A DNA stretch of 64,000 nucleotides. Origin: Larkinella humicola (GTDB taxonomy: Bacteria; Bacteroidota; Bacteroidia; Cytophagales; Spirosomataceae). Below, piece by piece: positions 1 to 9,076 of the stretch. Where the stretch lies: positions 744,001 to 808,000 of the forward strand of contig NZ_VTWS01000002.1 of the NCBI RefSeq assembly GCF_008727875.1. The letters are read 5' to 3'. A program made the translations under genes and the position numbers. Within the stretch, counting starts at the first letter, position 1. Every line of letters begins with the position of its first letter. The notes beneath the pieces are model-generated. The model searched no databases. It saw nothing but the letters and a program-made list of their open reading frames with translations, and was not told the origin of the DNA.

Positions 1-1
1 C

Positions 2-283
<282 letters not shown>

Positions 284-285
284 AT

Positions 286-364
286 CGGTTTTCAGTTTAC
301 GGTTTTCGGTGGCTGACGCACGATGCAAATGCGTCAGCCACCGAAAACCGTAAACTGAAAACCG
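286..364. repeat. Family A hairpin, copy 1 (35-bp perfect inverted repeat)
   Basis: Positions 286-320 and 330-364 are exact reverse complements (35 bp), with a 9-nt loop. The apical core is GGTGGCTGACGCA/TGCGTCAGCCACC; the outer arms are iterations of ACCGTAAAC and ACTGAAA. It begins 2 nt after the hpd stop and ends 14 nt before the phenylalanine hydroxylase start. Related copies with the same core lie at 35773-35918 and 48711-48809. It could act as an mRNA hairpin between the two genes; mobility is inferred from dispersal only. Confidence 0.9.
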
Positions 365-378
365 TAAACTACAAAACC

Positions 379-1101
379 ATGAACCAGGCATACGACACTT
401 ACACCGCTGACGACCAGGTCGTCTGGCGGTTGCTCTTCGAACGGCAGATGACACTTTTGCCGGGAAAGGCCAGTCAGGCTTATCTGGACGGCATCGATCA
501 GGTCGGTTTTGTGGCCGATCACATTCCGGATTTTGAACGCGAGCTGAATCCCCGCTTGCTAAAGCTCACCAACTGGCGGGTTTCGGCGGTGCCGGGTTTG
601 ATTTCCAACCGCGCGTTTTTCGAACTGATGGCGGCCCGCAACTTCCCGGCCACCACCTGGTTACGTCGGCGCGAACAACTGGATTATTTGCAGGAACCGG
701 ACCTGTTTCACGATACGTTCGGGCATGTTCCGATGCTGTCGAATCAGGCATTCTGCGATTTTCTGGCGGCTCTGAGCCGGATTGCACTCGCCCACGTCGA
801 TCATCCCGAAGCCATTGAGATGATTTCGCGGCTCTACTGGTATACGGTTGAGTTTGGCTTGATTCAGGAATCGGAATTGCGTATCTACGGCGGGGGCATT
901 CTGTCCTCGACGGGCGAAACCACCTACAGCTTATCCGATCCACGACCGAGCCGCATTCCGTATCAGGTCGGAAAACTGCTGCAAACGCCCTACGTCATCG
1001 ACCGGTTTCAGGACCGGTATTTTGTCATTGAATCGTACGAGCAACTGTATCAATCCATTCCGGAAATTGAAGAGAAACTGGAAGAATTGTTAGTCACTTA
1101 G
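379..1101 (+). CDS. phhA: Phenylalanine 4-monooxygenase (aromatic amino acid hydroxylase)
   Basis: 240 aa, pterin-dependent, non-haem iron hydroxylase converting phenylalanine to tyrosine. The iron site is visible: DLFHDTFGHVPML gives the two histidine ligands (HxxxxH) and WYTVEFGL supplies the glutamate. The conserved segments RNFPATTWLR and YGGGILSSTGE are present. There is no N-terminal regulatory ACT domain, as is usual for bacterial enzymes; the length is slightly short compared with typical ~260-290 aa bacterial forms. I chose the ATG at 379 because the longer open frame to 280 would translate the family A hairpin. It sits directly after hpd and before a MarR gene, so phenylalanine would feed into tyrosine degradation here. 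Confidence 0.93.
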   Translation: MNQAYDTYTADDQVVWRLLFERQMTLLPGKASQAYLDGIDQVGFVADHIPDFERELNPRLLKLTNWRVSAVPGLISNRAFFELMAARNFPATTWLRRREQLDYLQEPDLFHDTFGHVPMLSNQAFCDFLAALSRIALAHVDHPEAIEMISRLYWYTVEFGLIQESELRIYGGGILSSTGETTYSLSDPRPSRIPYQVGKLLQTPYVIDRFQDRYFVIESYEQLYQSIPEIEEKLEELLVT

Positions 1102-1200
1102 TTTGGACTACTTTTGTGGTTGGGTTTTGTCATGCTTTTTCGCGGCATGATACAGCCTGTCGCTCCGGCGAATGAACCAGTGAAAACCGCTATCAGACGA

Positions 1201-1638
1201 ATGACGCATCCCTCCGATCACCGGGCTTATTTTTTTAAGATTGACACGACCATCAAGAAAATTCGGAATGCGCTCCAGAAGCAGTTCAACGAAACCGGTT
1301 TTGACTTGACCGTCGATCAATGGGTGCTCATCGATCACCTCTACCGCAACCCCGGTATCAGCCAGAATGTACTGGCCGACCTGACAACGAAGGACGCGCC
1401 AACCGTGACCCGGATGATTGATCTGCTCTGCAAAAAAGGACTGACCGAACGACGCATGGCCGAAGAAGACCGCCGGAAATTTCTGATTTTTCTGACCCCC
1501 GAAGGCCAGACCAAATACGACGAAGTGTTGCCCACGGTGGTCGATATTCGCCGGAAAGGCTGGGGCGACCTGAGCGAAGAAGATTACCAGCATTTCGTCC
1601 GCATCATGGATTCGATTTACAACAACATCAGTGAATGA
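1201..1638 (+). CDS. MarR-family transcriptional regulator
   Basis: 145-aa winged-helix regulator. The centre carries the MarR DNA-binding pattern: a recognition-helix region NVLADLTTKDAPTVTRMIDL followed by the wing LTERRMAEEDRRKFLIFLTPEG, where the D-x-R-R pair is the family's signature. The ATG at 1201 is preferred; an open frame continues upstream to 1114 but that extension shows no family similarity. Its stop overlaps the next gene's start by 4 nt (ATGA), so it is translationally coupled to fumarylacetoacetase. Position inside the aromatic operon suggests that it senses a phenolic or keto-acid intermediate and autoregulates the operon; this is inferred from context. Confidence 0.9.
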   Translation: MTHPSDHRAYFFKIDTTIKKIRNALQKQFNETGFDLTVDQWVLIDHLYRNPGISQNVLADLTTKDAPTVTRMIDLLCKKGLTERRMAEEDRRKFLIFLTPEGQTKYDEVLPTVVDIRRKGWGDLSEEDYQHFVRIMDSIYNNISE

Positions 1639-2822
1639 CCCTCCCTTACGGCCTATTCAGCACCGACGGTTCCAGCCCCCGCTTGGGCGTCCGGCTTGAC
1701 AACCAGATTCTTGATCTGGAAATGGTCGGTCGGCTCGGTTTTTTCGATGACCTTTCGTTCGATCTGGCGGTATTCAAAAAATCAGTTCTGAATGATTTCA
1801 TGGCGTTGGGAAAACCCGTTTGTCGGACCATTCGCCAGCGTCTGATCGACTTGCTGACCGATCCGGAAAAACCGCTCGAAGCCTTTGCCGACTTCGTGCT
1901 GATCGATGCCGAAGCCGCAACGCTCCACCTGCCGATTCGCATTGGTGATTACACGGATTTTTACGCCAGCGAAGAACACGCCAGCAATGTGGGCCGGATG
2001 TTTCGGCCACAGGCAGAGCCCCTGCTGCCGAACTGGAAACATTTGCCGGTGGCCTATCACGGGCGGGCATCGTCCATTGTAGTTTCCGGAACGCCCATCA
2101 AGCGTCCCAAAGGCCCATTTCTAGGCCCGGATCAGCAGCCGGTTTTCGGTCCTTCCAACGCGCTGGATTTTGAACTGGAACTGGGAATCGTCATCGGAAA
2201 ACCGTCGGTTCTGGGCGAGCCGGTTTCGGTCAACGACGCCGAAGACCATGTGTTTGGCTTGGTGCTGTTCAACGACTGGTCGGCGCGCGACATTCAACGC
2301 TGGGAATACCAGCCGCTGGGGCCGTTTCTGGGGAAAAATTTTGCTTCGTCGATGTCTCCCTGGGTTGTGCCGCTGGAAGCACTCGATTCCGTTCGCATCG
2401 ATGGCCCGAAGCAGGAGCCGACGCCCCTCCCTTACCTGCAATCGGGCGGACGAAAGCACTTCGATATGACGCTGGAAGTGGCTTTACAAACGCCCGGCAA
2501 CCTGAATGAGGTCGTCATTAGCCGAACGAACGCGCGTCATCTTTACTGGAATGTGGCCCAACTCATTGCCCACCACACCGTCAACGGTTGTAACCTGAAT
2601 GTCGGCGATCTGCTGGCGACCGGAACCATATCCGGCTCAACGCCCGGCAGTTACGGTTCATTGCTCGAACTAAGCTGGAACGGAACCCGCCCACTGACCC
2701 TGCCCGATGGCTCCACCCGGACATTCCTGCAAGATGGCGACACGATTATTCTGCGCGGCTGGGCCGACGAAAAACGCGTCGATTTCGGCGAGGTTCGCTG
2801 TAAAATCGTTGCTTCAACCTAA
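1635..2822 (+). CDS. fahA: Fumarylacetoacetase
   Basis: 395-aa enzyme that hydrolyses fumarylacetoacetate to fumarate and acetoacetate, the last step of tyrosine degradation. Seen: small N-terminal domain (about 1-115), then the FAH fold with DFYASEEHASNVGRMFR, the catalytic-region LPVAYHGRASS, metal ligands in FELELGIVIGK and FNDWSARDIQRWEYQPLGPF, and the C-terminal NVGDLLATGTISG. Start codon is in the ATGA overlap with the MarR gene. Homogentisate dioxygenase and any maleylacetoacetate isomerase are not in this window and may lie upstream of hpd. Confidence 0.95.
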   Translation: MTLPYGLFSTDGSSPRLGVRLDNQILDLEMVGRLGFFDDLSFDLAVFKKSVLNDFMALGKPVCRTIRQRLIDLLTDPEKPLEAFADFVLIDAEAATLHLPIRIGDYTDFYASEEHASNVGRMFRPQAEPLLPNWKHLPVAYHGRASSIVVSGTPIKRPKGPFLGPDQQPVFGPSNALDFELELGIVIGKPSVLGEPVSVNDAEDHVFGLVLFNDWSARDIQRWEYQPLGPFLGKNFASSMSPWVVPLEALDSVRIDGPKQEPTPLPYLQSGGRKHFDMTLEVALQTPGNLNEVVISRTNARHLYWNVAQLIAHHTVNGCNLNVGDLLATGTISGSTPGSYGSLLELSWNGTRPLTLPDGSTRTFLQDGDTIILRGWADEKRVDFGEVRCKIVAST

Positions 2823-3018
2823 CGCCAGCCGATTGATTTTGCCTCGTTTTTTTCGGCAAAACCACAAAATCACTTTTAGATTGCTAACCGTATCCATGCC
2901 TGGCCAATACGGCTTTAAAACGACAACAGAGCGGTTTTTTGGCAGTATATAATTATAATCGGCGCGATTTTTGCACTTTTCATGGACAAACTATAGTTTT
3001 GGCCAACTAAACCCGCCC

Positions 3019-3381
3019 ATGAAAAAACCAGTTGAAGACTTTTTAGCTGACTATAAACCGGAAGTTCGCGACCTTGCGCTGAAAGTTCGGGAGCTGGTTC
3101 GGAGCGTGCTGCCCGAAGCACACGAGTCCGTTCATACCGGCTACAAAACGATTACCTACGGAACCGGCCCCCGGATGTCGGACGAAATCTGCTACATTGC
3201 GCCACTCTCTTCGAGCGTTAATCTGGGTTTCAATTATGGCACCCAACTGCCCGATCCGAACGGTTTGCTGAAAGGAACCGGGAAACTGCTGCGGCACATC
3301 AAATTTGAATCACCCGACGAAATTACGACCTCCGGCCTGACCGAGCTGCTGGAAATGGCCAAAAACCACGGAAAGTTCTAA
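3019..3381 (+). CDS. DUF1801 domain-containing protein
   Basis: 120-aa small soluble protein of the YdhG/DUF1801 family. Recognisable features are the N-terminal helix with VRELVRSVLPEAHESV, the central YGTGPRMSDEICYIAPLSSSVNLGF strand region and the C-terminal LLRHIKFESPDEI. Function of the family is not established; related folds bind iron or small ligands. The ATG at 3019 is preferred over an upstream frame start at 2971 because the family begins close to this Met. The gene stands alone and ends in a strong bidirectional terminator. Confidence 0.85.
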   Translation: MKKPVEDFLADYKPEVRDLALKVRELVRSVLPEAHESVHTGYKTITYGTGPRMSDEICYIAPLSSSVNLGFNYGTQLPDPNGLLKGTGKLLRHIKFESPDEITTSGLTELLEMAKNHGKF

Positions 3382-3382
3382 C

Positions 3383-3420
3383 AAAAAAAAAGAAGCTGAT
3401 GCGCTCAGCTTCTTTTTAAA
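3383..3420. terminator. Bidirectional intrinsic terminator
   Basis: Stem AAGAAGCTGA (3390-3399) pairs perfectly with TCAGCTTCTT (3405-3414) around a 5-nt loop, flanked by A-run on the left and T-run on the right. It lies between two convergent genes (ends at 3381 and 3453) and can serve both. Confidence 0.88.
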
Positions 3421-3452
3421 AAACAACCTCTTAAAACAACCTCGTTTTCTAC

Positions 3453-4235
3453 TTAGACGATAAACAATTTGGCCACTGGCAGCACCTGCTCCATCGACAA
3501 AGGTTCGTCAAAAGCCTCCGTCGCAGCGTTTTTGCTGATTTTAGTACCGGCCATCAATTCCAGCGTCGTAATATCGACACCCCCCTGCGAGACGTTATCT
3601 TCACCAGCATAAATAGCGGCCGGTGTTCCGCCCCCGTCGTTGTTGGTGATCCAGCCTTTCTGTCCGCGTAACCGACGCACTACCGATGCGTGACGGGCTT
3701 CCACGGCATGGATCTGTAAGGCATACGTCAACAGTGCATCGTCGCCCATCAAAGCCCCGGCCTGCCCTTTGTAGGCCCGCACGCCGGTATCTTCAAAAGC
3801 CTGCGACAGCGCCAGAAACGTTTGGTAGTTCGTGAAAACGTCCTTGAACGTACCTTTGGCCGTAAAATCAAATGTCGGTTCAGCAGCCGCATTGGCAGCC
3901 AGCGCACCCTTCAAAAAGGCTACATGCTGCTGCTCGTGTTTACCAATTTGCGTAAAAACCGCCTTATCAGCCGCCGGAATGACGGTAGATGCCAACGCAG
4001 TTGCATAAAACTTATTCTCCAGGTATTCCAGCGTCAGGGCGTAGTTCAGGACGTCCGTGATGGCGTCTTTCGGCCCGGCATAGGATTTTTTCAGCAAGGT
4101 TGCCGTAGCCACCGGAACGGCTGCAGCCGCCAGTGACGTAAGTTGGCCGAACATTTTCCGGCGATTGAAACTGACGCGTTCGCCCAGTTCCGGGTCCACT
4201 TTTTCCAGTTTTCCAAAAATATCAAACAGGTTCAT
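3453..4235 (-). CDS. Ferritin-like domain protein, exported (paralogue 1)
   Basis: 260 aa. The N-terminus has a short cytoplasmic stretch, then NRRKMFGQL and a hydrophobic Ala-rich segment (about residues 28-45), which resembles a twin-arginine signal. The mature part is a four-helix ferritin-like domain (PF13668 type) with ligand-like motifs: YALTLEYLENKFY, GKHEQQHVAFL, QAFEDTGVRAYKG and IHAVEARHASVVR, i.e. paired E and ExxH residues. Relatives are often called desiccation-related or ferritin-like; the substrate is unknown. The upstream gene is a paralogue 13 nt away on the same strand, so the two are probably co-transcribed. Confidence 0.85.
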   Translation of the reverse strand: MNLFDIFGKLEKVDPELGERVSFNRRKMFGQLTSLAAAAVPVATATLLKKSYAGPKDAITDVLNYALTLEYLENKFYATALASTVIPAADKAVFTQIGKHEQQHVAFLKGALAANAAAEPTFDFTAKGTFKDVFTNYQTFLALSQAFEDTGVRAYKGQAGALMGDDALLTYALQIHAVEARHASVVRRLRGQKGWITNNDGGGTPAAIYAGEDNVSQGGVDITTLELMAGTKISKNAATEAFDEPLSMEQVLPVAKLFIV

Positions 4236-4248
4236 ACGTTCTCGGGGA

Positions 4249-4962
4249 TTATTTGGTTGGCAGATTCATTCCACTAATAACCGTCTTGATGTAGGGCTGA
4301 GCCGCCGTCAACACTGTGTTGAAATCGTTGACTTTTTCCAATCCGTTGCTGTCGATCAGGGCATCAGGTGCAAAATCGGCGGTTTTAGGACTCAGCAAAT
4401 CGCGGATGGCCGCAGCATGACGGGCTTCCACCGACACGATTTTACCGGCTAGTAGCAAATAATCCTTGTTCACGATGAACTTGCCAGCTCCGTTGTAAGC
4501 TGACACGCCCAGGTCCTCGAAGGTTTTGGCAGCCCCCAGCACACTGGCACGGTCGGTGAAGTTGATGGCCGAGAAGTCGACTTCCAGGGCCGGGATAGCG
4601 GCACCCGCCAGAGCGGCTTTCAGAAATTCGCGGTGCGCAATTTCGTGGTCGCGAATATCGGTCAGCAACTGAAGTTCAGCCGCCGGAATGCTGGCATACG
4701 GGGTTTTGACGACCTGGGTGTAGAAAGCAGCTTCCAGTTGTTCAAGGGCGTAGGCATAGTTGAGAATGCCGGTATCATCCTTGCCCAGATCAACCGCACC
4801 ATCGGCCACCGGGGCCATATCATCGTCTTTATTACAGGCAGAAAGCAGAACTGTTGACGTGATGACCGAAACACCGGCCATTCGTAGAAAAAACCGTCGC
4901 TTGACCGGCTCGAAAACCAGTCCGGTCAATCCCGTTTTACGTTGCAAAGGGGCGTTTTCCAT
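4249..4962 (-). CDS. Ferritin-like domain lipoprotein (paralogue 2)
   Basis: 237 aa from the ATG at 4962. It begins with VKRRFFLRMAGVSVITSTVL and then LLSAC, i.e. a twin-arginine-like signal followed by a lipobox, so it is probably an exported lipoprotein. The ferritin-like helices show YAYALEQLEAAFYTQVV, RDHEIAHREFL, KTFEDLGVSAYNG and VSVEARHAAAIRDLL, the same ligand layout as its neighbour. A longer frame start at 4995 would add 11 residues and run into a palindrome; I prefer 4962. First gene of a two-gene unit with the paralogue downstream. Confidence 0.85.
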   Translation of the reverse strand: MENAPLQRKTGLTGLVFEPVKRRFFLRMAGVSVITSTVLLSACNKDDDMAPVADGAVDLGKDDTGILNYAYALEQLEAAFYTQVVKTPYASIPAAELQLLTDIRDHEIAHREFLKAALAGAAIPALEVDFSAINFTDRASVLGAAKTFEDLGVSAYNGAGKFIVNKDYLLLAGKIVSVEARHAAAIRDLLSPKTADFAPDALIDSNGLEKVNDFNTVLTAAQPYIKTVISGMNLPTK

Positions 4963-4982
4963 GGCGTTGAGAAATAAGATGT

Positions 4983-5011
4983 GACAACTCCACAACCATT
5001 GTGGTGTTGTC
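4983..5011. promoter_or_regulatory. Palindrome upstream of the ferritin-like pair
   Basis: GACAACTCCACA (4983-4994) and TGTGGTGTTGTC (5000-5011) form a 12-bp dyad with one mismatch and a 5-nt centre. It lies about 20 bp upstream of the start at 4962 on the minus strand, so it may be an operator or a leader hairpin for the ferritin-like pair. Confidence 0.4.
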
Positions 5012-5150
5012 GATACCTACGCGAGGGGTTCCGCTTTAGATTGGAGCCGCCCGGAAAGAACCGGTTTTTCCGATTGACCGGCCCCGGTTTCGGGCAGTGT
5101 GATTCCTTCACGCAGGGAACTTTCTCAACGGGCTTTCACACCCGGAAGGA

Positions 5151-5762
5151 TTACTTTTTTACGCCCATCCGAGCCAGGTAAGCCGCCATCGGTTCCAGCT
5201 CCATCTGCTTCCGGCGCTGGTCGACATTGGCTTCATCTTCAATGGGATAGACATCTTTCTGCCCCTGGTTGTTGATGTGAATCTGGGTGCCGTACACTTG
5301 TTTTTCTTTCTTTTGAACCTTCACCTGGTCGGTCAGAAAAGCCACCCCGGCTTTGTCCAGTTCATTCTTCTGCGCAGCCTCCGTAACCATCGGCAAATAT
5401 TTTTCGTGAACCGCCCGGTCAACGCTGTGCTGGATGATTAGAAACGCGACCTGATCCAGCGGTTGGCCCACCACGCTCTTGCCGGGATAGCCGCCCACCT
5501 GCGCGATGATTTTTTCCACTTCGGTCAGGTGTTCTTTGTCCATGTCCTTGATTTTCTGCCGGGCATCCTGCGATTCTTTCGCGCCCCAGCCGTATTGCCG
5601 TTCAATGGCGTCATAGGCCGCGCGCTCTTTCTGGTCTTTTTCGTAAATCTGCGTCAGCCGCTTGCGAACGTCGGCCATCGCTGCGGCATTTTTGGTAGCT
5701 TGTGCCCACAAACTGGTAGTGATCAGGCACAAAAGAATGAGAGAAAGGAATTTCGTTTTCAT
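5151..5762 (-). CDS. Secreted DUF6624-type protein
   Basis: 203 aa with a clear signal peptide (KTKFLSLILLCLITTSLWAQ). The mature part has a charged helical segment (QIYEKDQKERAAYDAIERQYG), followed by GGYPGKSVVGQPLDQVAFLIIQH, DQVKVQKKEKQVYGTQ and a C-terminal VDQRRKQMELEPMAAYL. The order GxPgkslvG..a...a.l.iQH....q..yl and kqvYGtQ is the DUF6624 pattern. No catalytic function is known for this family. It is a single gene between the ferritin-like pair and gamma-glutamyltransferase, all on the minus strand. Confidence 0.8.
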   Translation of the reverse strand: MKTKFLSLILLCLITTSLWAQATKNAAAMADVRKRLTQIYEKDQKERAAYDAIERQYGWGAKESQDARQKIKDMDKEHLTEVEKIIAQVGGYPGKSVVGQPLDQVAFLIIQHSVDRAVHEKYLPMVTEAAQKNELDKAGVAFLTDQVKVQKKEKQVYGTQIHINNQGQKDVYPIEDEANVDQRRKQMELEPMAAYLARMGVKK

Positions 5763-5834
5763 AATTGTTAATCAGTCGCTTACTAACGGGTGATTTGGTA
5801 AAAACCGCTTTTCGGCTCACAAGGTTTAATTTTT

Positions 5835-7634
5835 TTAATACCCCACCGACGTATTATCCGCCCGCGGGTCCGAAGCGCCTTCGAGGGTGCCGTCGGGCCG
5901 AAGCAAAATGCAATCCATGCGACCCAGTGAATTGGTCAGTTGTTCGAGTTTATACCCCCGCGCCTGAAGTTTCTGAATCGTTTCCTCCGAAAAAGCGCCA
6001 TTTTCAAAAAGGGTATTATCAGGCAACCACTGGTGGTGAAACTTCAGGGCGTTCACCGACTGCTGCATTGTCATGCCGTGTTCCAGCACATTCAGGATTG
6101 TTTGATACACCGAGGTGATGATGGTCGAGCCGCCCGGCGTCCCTACCACCATGTACAATTTTCCGTCCTGTTCCACAATCGTCGGCGTCATCGACGACAG
6201 CATCCGCTTGCCCGGCGCAATGGCATTGGCCTGATTGCCAATCAGGCCGAACATGTTGGGGACGCCCGGTTTCACGCTGAAATCGTCCATTTCGTTGTTC
6301 ATCAGAAAACCGGCACCGCCCACCACCACGCGGCTGCCGTAGCCCCCGTTGAGGGTGGTCGTGATCGAAACCGCATTGCCTTCCTGATCGACCACCGAAA
6401 AGTGGGTGGTTTCCAGACTTTCGTAACCCGGCAACACACCGCCTTTCACGTTTTTGCTGTCCATTGCTTTGGCAAAGGTAAAATCAGACCAGCGGGTTTT
6501 CAAATAGTCTTTATCAACGAGTTGACTGACCGGCACTTTCACAAAATCGGGATCGCCCAGAAACTTGGCCCGGTCGGCATACACCCGACGCTCGGCTTCG
6601 ATCATCACCTGCACCGTCGAATCGCTGTTCCAGCCCCAGCGACGCAGCGGATACGGCTCCACCAATCGCAACAATTGCAACAATGCCACGCCCCCGCTGG
6701 AGGTCGGCGGCATGGTAATGATTTTGTAGTTTCGGAACGTGCCTACCAACGGATCGCGCCAGACGGCCTGGTAACTTTTCAGATCGTTTTCCGTGATGAT
6801 GCCGCCCCCCCGTTGCATTTCGGCCACCAGCAGCCGGGCGGTTTCGCCTTCATAAAAACCAGCACGCCCCTCCTGCTGAATCCGTCGCAGCGTTTGTGCC
6901 AGGTCTTTCTGAATCAGTACTTCACCGGTTTTCCAGTCCGTCGTGTCGGCTTTCATGAAATACCGTTTGTCGGGGTTCACCTGCAAAAACGACTTTTTCG
7001 TGCGGTTCAGGCCCAGGGCTTCGCGTTCGGTCAGGACCACGCCCTTTTCGGCCAGCTCAATGGCGGGTTGCAGCACCTGCGCCCAGGTCAGCTTGCCAAA
7101 CCGCCGGTGCGCTTCCACCATGCCCGCGACCGAACCCGGCACTCCACTGGCCAGATGGCCCGTGATGCTAAGCCGGGGAATGACGTTCCGGGCCGAATCG
7201 AGGTACATGTCCTTGTGCGCTTTTTCGGGGCCTTTTTCGCGGTAGTCGAGCGTGTAAGCCTGTCCGGCTTTGTCCCGAAAAACCATAAAACCGCCCCCGC
7301 CAATGTTGCCCGCTCCAGGATAAACAACCGCCAGCGCAAACTGAACCGCCACGGCCGCGTCGACCGCATTGCCACCTGCTTTCAGGATGTCGACACCCAC
7401 CCGCGAGGCTACCGGGTGTGCCGATGCGACCATTCCGTTCCTGCCGGTAACCGCTTGGCGGTCCGAATAATACGGTCCGGATTTACGCTGGGCGGTTGTT
7501 TTTTTTTCGTTATCGTATTGATATACACCGGAACTCTGACGAACGCCCGGTGTCTTTGAACCCGTTCGGCAGGCACCCAGAACAACCAAAGCCAGAATTA
7601 TGGTATTATTGATAGATAGAATTTTCTTTTTCAT
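5835..7634 (-). CDS. ggt: Gamma-glutamyltransferase (glutathione hydrolase), lipoprotein form
   Basis: 599-aa Ntn-hydrolase proenzyme that cleaves or transfers the gamma-glutamyl group of glutathione and related peptides in the periplasm. The N-terminus ends in VVLGAC, a lipobox, so it is probably membrane-anchored. The large subunit starts with GMVASAHPVASRVGVDILKAGGNAVDAAVA and GNIGGGGFMVF. The autoprocessing nucleophile is the second Thr of SLETTHFSVVD (about residue 400), followed by SITTTLNGGYGS and the MNNEMDDFS loop. GTPGGSTIITSV is the other conserved glycine motif. Length fits the family. It stands alone on its strand. Confidence 0.95.
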   Translation of the reverse strand: MKKKILSINNTIILALVVLGACRTGSKTPGVRQSSGVYQYDNEKKTTAQRKSGPYYSDRQAVTGRNGMVASAHPVASRVGVDILKAGGNAVDAAVAVQFALAVVYPGAGNIGGGGFMVFRDKAGQAYTLDYREKGPEKAHKDMYLDSARNVIPRLSITGHLASGVPGSVAGMVEAHRRFGKLTWAQVLQPAIELAEKGVVLTEREALGLNRTKKSFLQVNPDKRYFMKADTTDWKTGEVLIQKDLAQTLRRIQQEGRAGFYEGETARLLVAEMQRGGGIITENDLKSYQAVWRDPLVGTFRNYKIITMPPTSSGGVALLQLLRLVEPYPLRRWGWNSDSTVQVMIEAERRVYADRAKFLGDPDFVKVPVSQLVDKDYLKTRWSDFTFAKAMDSKNVKGGVLPGYESLETTHFSVVDQEGNAVSITTTLNGGYGSRVVVGGAGFLMNNEMDDFSVKPGVPNMFGLIGNQANAIAPGKRMLSSMTPTIVEQDGKLYMVVGTPGGSTIITSVYQTILNVLEHGMTMQQSVNALKFHHQWLPDNTLFENGAFSEETIQKLQARGYKLEQLTNSLGRMDCILLRPDGTLEGASDPRADNTSVGY

Positions 7635-7765
7635 TATTCAGGAATTCGTAAACCACTAAACTACAAAAACTAACCAAACATCCGCCCAAACGACCTTCGC
7701 CTTCAAATCGTTTGGTAGATTCCGACGGGTCTGATACCTTTAGTCTCCTGTAAACCGTCAATCCC

Positions 7766-9007
7766 TTGAAATTCATCCGTCAGACGTACGAAAGCTTCCG
7801 GTTCGCGTGGCAGGCCCTGCGCTCGAACCTCCTCAGGACCACGCTCTCGCTGCTGGGCGTGACCATCGGCATCTTCGCCATCATTGCGGTTTTCACCATT
7901 GTAGACTCGCTCGAACGGAACATCAAGGAGAGCCTGTCGGGCATTGGCGACAAGGTGCTGTACGTTCAGAAATGGCCCTGGGTTTTCGACGGTAATTTTC
8001 AGTGGTGGAAGTATTTCCAACGCCCGGAGCCCTCACTCAACGAATTCAGGTTTCTCTCCGACCGGCTGGAAAACGCCCAGGCCGTGGTGGCGATGGATTT
8101 CAAAGGCCAGGTGACGGTCAAAAACGGCAACAACAGCATTCAGGCGCTGATTCAGGGAACAACGATGGATTACAACAAGATTTCGGAGGTGCCGGTTGAG
8201 CAGGGACGGTATTTTTCCCAGCAGGAAATCGATGCCGCCCGCAACGTGGCCATTGTGGGTGCCGACGTTGCCGAAACCTTGTTTCCGAGCCAGAATCCGG
8301 TCGGCAAAGAATTCAAACTGAATGGGTTAAAGTATGTCGTGATCGGCGTTCAGGAACGAAAAGGCGAAAGTCTGGTCAACTTTGGCGGAAATCCCGACAA
8401 CAAATGCATCATTCCGATTGGCGCGTTTGCCAAGATGTACCATTCCATCAATCCCAGCATCGACATTGCCGTAAAAGGGTTCGATCAGGACGAAGGCCTG
8501 CTCGAACTGGAAAGCGAAATCCGGGGTCTGCTCCGCGCCCGGCGCGGGTTGAAACCGTTGCAGGAAGACAGCTTCTCGCTCAACCGGCCCGATGCAGCCG
8601 CCAAAGCCATTTCCAGCCTTTTTGCCGTTCTGACGGTGGCCGGGTGGGTCATTGGCAGTTTTTCGATCCTGGTAGGCGGGTTCGGCATCGCCAACATCAT
8701 GTTCGTGTCGGTCAAAGAACGCACCAATCTGATCGGCATTCAGAAATCGCTGGGGGCTAAAAACTACTTTATTTTGTTTCAATTCATGTTTGAAGCCGTT
8801 TTTTTAAGTTTAATTGGCGGCAGCGTCGGCATTTTGCTCGTTTATTTGTTGTCATTTATGAAGCTGGGCAGTCTGGTGATTATCCTGTCGCCGGCCAACA
8901 TCATGCTGGGGTTGGGCGTATCGAGCATCATTGGTACGCTTTCCGGTATTTTGCCGGCCCTGGTGGCCGCCCGGATGGACCCCGTCATTGCCATCCGATC
9001 CAAATAA
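7766..9007 (+). CDS. ABC transporter permease, MacB/FtsX type
   Basis: 413 aa. Topology matches the MacB permease family: one N-terminal membrane segment (LLRTTLSLLGVTIGIFAIIAVFTIV), a large periplasmic MacB_PCD-like domain (about 45-280) and three C-terminal membrane segments from about residue 285, with the conserved GIANIMFVSVKERTNLIGIQKSLGA box and the ending P..AARMDPVIAIRSK. The start is a TTG at 7766, because no ATG or GTG fits the conserved N-terminus. No ATPase or membrane-fusion gene is adjacent, so partners must be elsewhere. The substrate is unknown. Confidence 0.9.
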   Translation: MKFIRQTYESFRFAWQALRSNLLRTTLSLLGVTIGIFAIIAVFTIVDSLERNIKESLSGIGDKVLYVQKWPWVFDGNFQWWKYFQRPEPSLNEFRFLSDRLENAQAVVAMDFKGQVTVKNGNNSIQALIQGTTMDYNKISEVPVEQGRYFSQQEIDAARNVAIVGADVAETLFPSQNPVGKEFKLNGLKYVVIGVQERKGESLVNFGGNPDNKCIIPIGAFAKMYHSINPSIDIAVKGFDQDEGLLELESEIRGLLRARRGLKPLQEDSFSLNRPDAAAKAISSLFAVLTVAGWVIGSFSILVGGFGIANIMFVSVKERTNLIGIQKSLGAKNYFILFQFMFEAVFLSLIGGSVGILLVYLLSFMKLGSLVIILSPANIMLGLGVSSIIGTLSGILPALVAARMDPVIAIRSK

Positions 9008-9076
9008 CCGGATTGCAATTGCCACCCAAAACCCATTCATTTGTATGACTAACATACCAAACCTAAGCATTATTCA

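Noticed and set aside
5940-7559. 539-codon open frame antisense to ggt
   Set aside because: Same reason: full-length gamma-glutamyltransferase on the other strand.
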